The position numbers were made by a program, and so were the translations under genes. From assembly GCA_041169145.1 (NCBI GenBank), contig JBEEJO010000047.1, positions 1-5,628 on the forward strand: DNA of 5,628 bases, in the 5' to 3' direction. This DNA comes from DATJQA01 sp041169145 (GTDB lineage Bacteria > Patescibacteriota > Minisyncoccia > UBA6257 > 2-01-FULL-56-20). Positions 4,193 to 5,628 of this stretch are shown one piece after another. Under the pieces are notes generated by a model, which saw only the letters and a program-made list of their open reading frames with translations, searched no databases and was not told where the DNA came from. Each line of letters starts with the position of its first letter. Position 1 is the stretch's first letter.

Positions 4193-5628
4193 ATGAGACA
4201 AATTATCGTAAACGCTTTTTTGATTTTGCTGATGTTCTTGATGCCTTACGGTGTTTTTGCCGCCGAACGGGCGCTTTCGCTCGGGCTTTCGGGCGATGAT
4301 GTCCGCGATCTGCAGAAAACGCTTATCTCCCGGGGATATCTCGCCGCAGGACGCGCCACCGGCTATTTCGGGCCGCAGACGGACGCTGCGGTTAAAAAAT
4401 TCCAGTGCGACCGCAGCATTGCCTGCGAGGACCAACCAGCGGGGTACGGTATCGTGGGCCCGAAAACGAGAATGGCGCTCGCATCTGCGCTCGCCGCATC
4501 CGACAATCCGGCAACCTTGAATCCGAGCGCTCAAACGCCGCGCGCCGTCGGACCATTTGAATTTTCAGGATGGGTCCCCTACTGGCGCACCGCAAGCGGA
4601 ACTGCGGATGTCGCGCCGCATCTTTCGGGGCTTACGAGCGTGATGCCCTTCGGCTATACCGTAAAGAGCAACGGCACGCTTGCCGACACCGCGAAGCTCA
4701 CGGAAGAGCCGTGGCTCAGTTTCATTGCGGAAGCAGAACGGAACAAGACAAGAGTGATACCGACCGTGATGTGGGGAAATGGCGTCACGATCCACAAGAT
4801 ACTGAGCGATACCAAGACGCGCATCGCGCTCGAAAATGAGATAGCGAACGTGGTCAAAACGAATGGCTTTGACGGCATCGACATCGATTTCGAAGCGAAA
4901 CATCACGAGACGATCACGTATTTTTCCACATTCCTCAAGGGCCTGTATCAGCGCATGGGCAAGAAGTGGGTATACTGCACCATTGAAGCGCGCATGCCGC
5001 TCGAAAATCGTTACAGCCCCGGCGCGATTATCCCGCCTACTGCCACCGATTTTGCGAACGATTATGTGGAAATGAACAAGTACTGCGATCGCATCGAGAT
5101 CATGGCCTATGACCAGGGCACCATCGATACGCGTTTGAACGCAGTTCGCACGGCACCCTATGCCCCGGTTGCCGACCCGGAGTGGGTGGAGAATCTCGTA
5201 ACGCTCGCGGCGCAAAGCATCGCGAGGAATAAGATCGTGCTCGGCATTCCGACCTATGGTTATGAATATGCCGTGACGCCGCTTTCGAACGGCGGTTATG
5301 AATATCAGGTATTGTGGCCTTTCAATCCGCGCTACGCGACCGATATTGCGACACAGCTCGGCATTACGCCGGCGCGCAACAATGCGAATGAGATCGGATT
5401 CGTCTATGACCCAAAATTGCTCGCAACAAAAATGCCGGTCGAAAACGGTTCAACGCAAACGCAGCAAACGATGGTCTCATCTTCGGTTGCGGAAAACGCA
5501 AGCCCGCAAATGAATATCGTTGCGCCATTCAACTATCTTTCGTGGAACGATGTGAAGGCCATCGCCGACAAAGTCGCACTGGCGCGAAAGCTTGGCGTGC
5601 GCGGCGTCGCCGTCTTCAAGTTCGATGG
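4193..5628 (+). CDS. Secreted GH18 family hydrolase with N-terminal peptidoglycan-binding domain, 3' end beyond window
   Basis: The 478 visible residues begin with a signal peptide (1-24; basic MRQ, hydrophobic core, cleavage near VFAA). A peptidoglycan-binding domain covers about 28-100: LGLSGDDVRDLQKTL (30-44), GYFGPQTDAAVKKFQ (57-71) and YGIVGPKTRMAL (85-96), with C72 and C78 in the loop, possibly a disulfide. A short linker is followed by a GH18-type barrel from about residue 122. It has the catalytic motif DGIDIDFE (227-234; E234 is the proton donor of the family), MAYDQG (304-309) and, near the edge, a final strand GVAVFKFD (471-478). The whole resembles YaaH-like GH18 proteins that act on cell-wall glycan, so it is probably a secreted or wall-attached glycan hydrolase. 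ATG at 4193 gives the signal peptide a normal N-terminus. Substrate (peptidoglycan, chitin or other) is not shown. The protein is cut near the end of the barrel. Confidence 0.92.
   Translation, partial: MRQIIVNAFLILLMFLMPYGVFAAERALSLGLSGDDVRDLQKTLISRGYLAAGRATGYFGPQTDAAVKKFQCDRSIACEDQPAGYGIVGPKTRMALASALAASDNPATLNPSAQTPRAVGPFEFSGWVPYWRTASGTADVAPHLSGLTSVMPFGYTVKSNGTLADTAKLTEEPWLSFIAEAERNKTRVIPTVMWGNGVTIHKILSDTKTRIALENEIANVVKTNGFDGIDIDFEAKHHETITYFSTFLKGLYQRMGKKWVYCTIEARMPLENRYSPGAIIPPTATDFANDYVEMNKYCDRIEIMAYDQGTIDTRLNAVRTAPYAPVADPEWVENLVTLAAQSIARNKIVLGIPTYGYEYAVTPLSNGGYEYQVLWPFNPRYATDIATQLGITPARNNANEIGFVYDPKLLATKMPVENGSTQTQQTMVSSSVAENASPQMNIVAPFNYLSWNDVKAIADKVALARKLGVRGVAVFKFD

Noticed and set aside
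4565..5215. Minus-strand open frame of 216 codons
   Set aside because: It is antisense to the GH18 barrel, which carries the signal peptide and catalytic motifs. The reverse frame is arginine- and histidine-rich with no known domain.

Overview
The window looks like a piece of a bacterial chromosome with roughly balanced base composition, probably from a Patescibacteria/CPR lineage such as Parcubacteria. That assignment is inferred from three things. The right-hand gene encodes a secreted protein with a peptidoglycan-binding domain carrying the two-cysteine loop (QC...C...GYGIVGPKT) common in that group. The genes are short and tightly packed. Few starts have a Shine-Dalgarno sequence. All frames read through with the standard code, so there is no sign of TGA recoding. 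No rRNA, tRNA, CRISPR array or transposase gene was found.

Left part (1-2904), all on the minus strand and read from right to left: a SET-domain lysine methyltransferase (2904-2494), a DUF4180 protein starting one base after its stop (2492-2142), an extended -10 promoter with a hairpin leader, a glyoxalase/VOC protein (2035-1649), a PhnB-like VOC protein (1613-1062), and an ABC-F ATPase that runs off the left edge (1015 to beyond 1). The PhnB-like gene carries a 45-bp double-hairpin element inside its 5' coding end; it is translated in frame as a 15-residue extension.

Middle (2905-4001): a divergent intergenic region with a short perfect inverted repeat and a TGATATAAT promoter leads rightward into a DUF1801/YdhG-like gene (3037-3426). 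This gene meets a leftward gene for a seven-helix membrane protein (4001-3423) whose two-fold repeat resembles PQ-loop/SWEET proteins. The two TAA stop codons overlap on the palindrome TTAA.

Right part (4002-5628): a 191-bp divergent intergenic region with competing small hairpins precedes a secreted glycoside hydrolase family 18 protein with an N-terminal peptidoglycan-binding domain, cut by the right edge.

The genes do not form one obvious pathway. They read as small single-domain accessory genes (two VOC proteins, DUF1801, DUF4180, SET) beside an ABC-F translation factor and a cell-wall hydrolase. The most unusual signals are the translated hairpin element in the PhnB-like gene, the coupled SET-DUF4180 pair, and -10-like boxes so close to several start codons that leaderless transcripts are plausible. 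No gene-free stretch exceeds 300 bases; the longest is 4002-4192.
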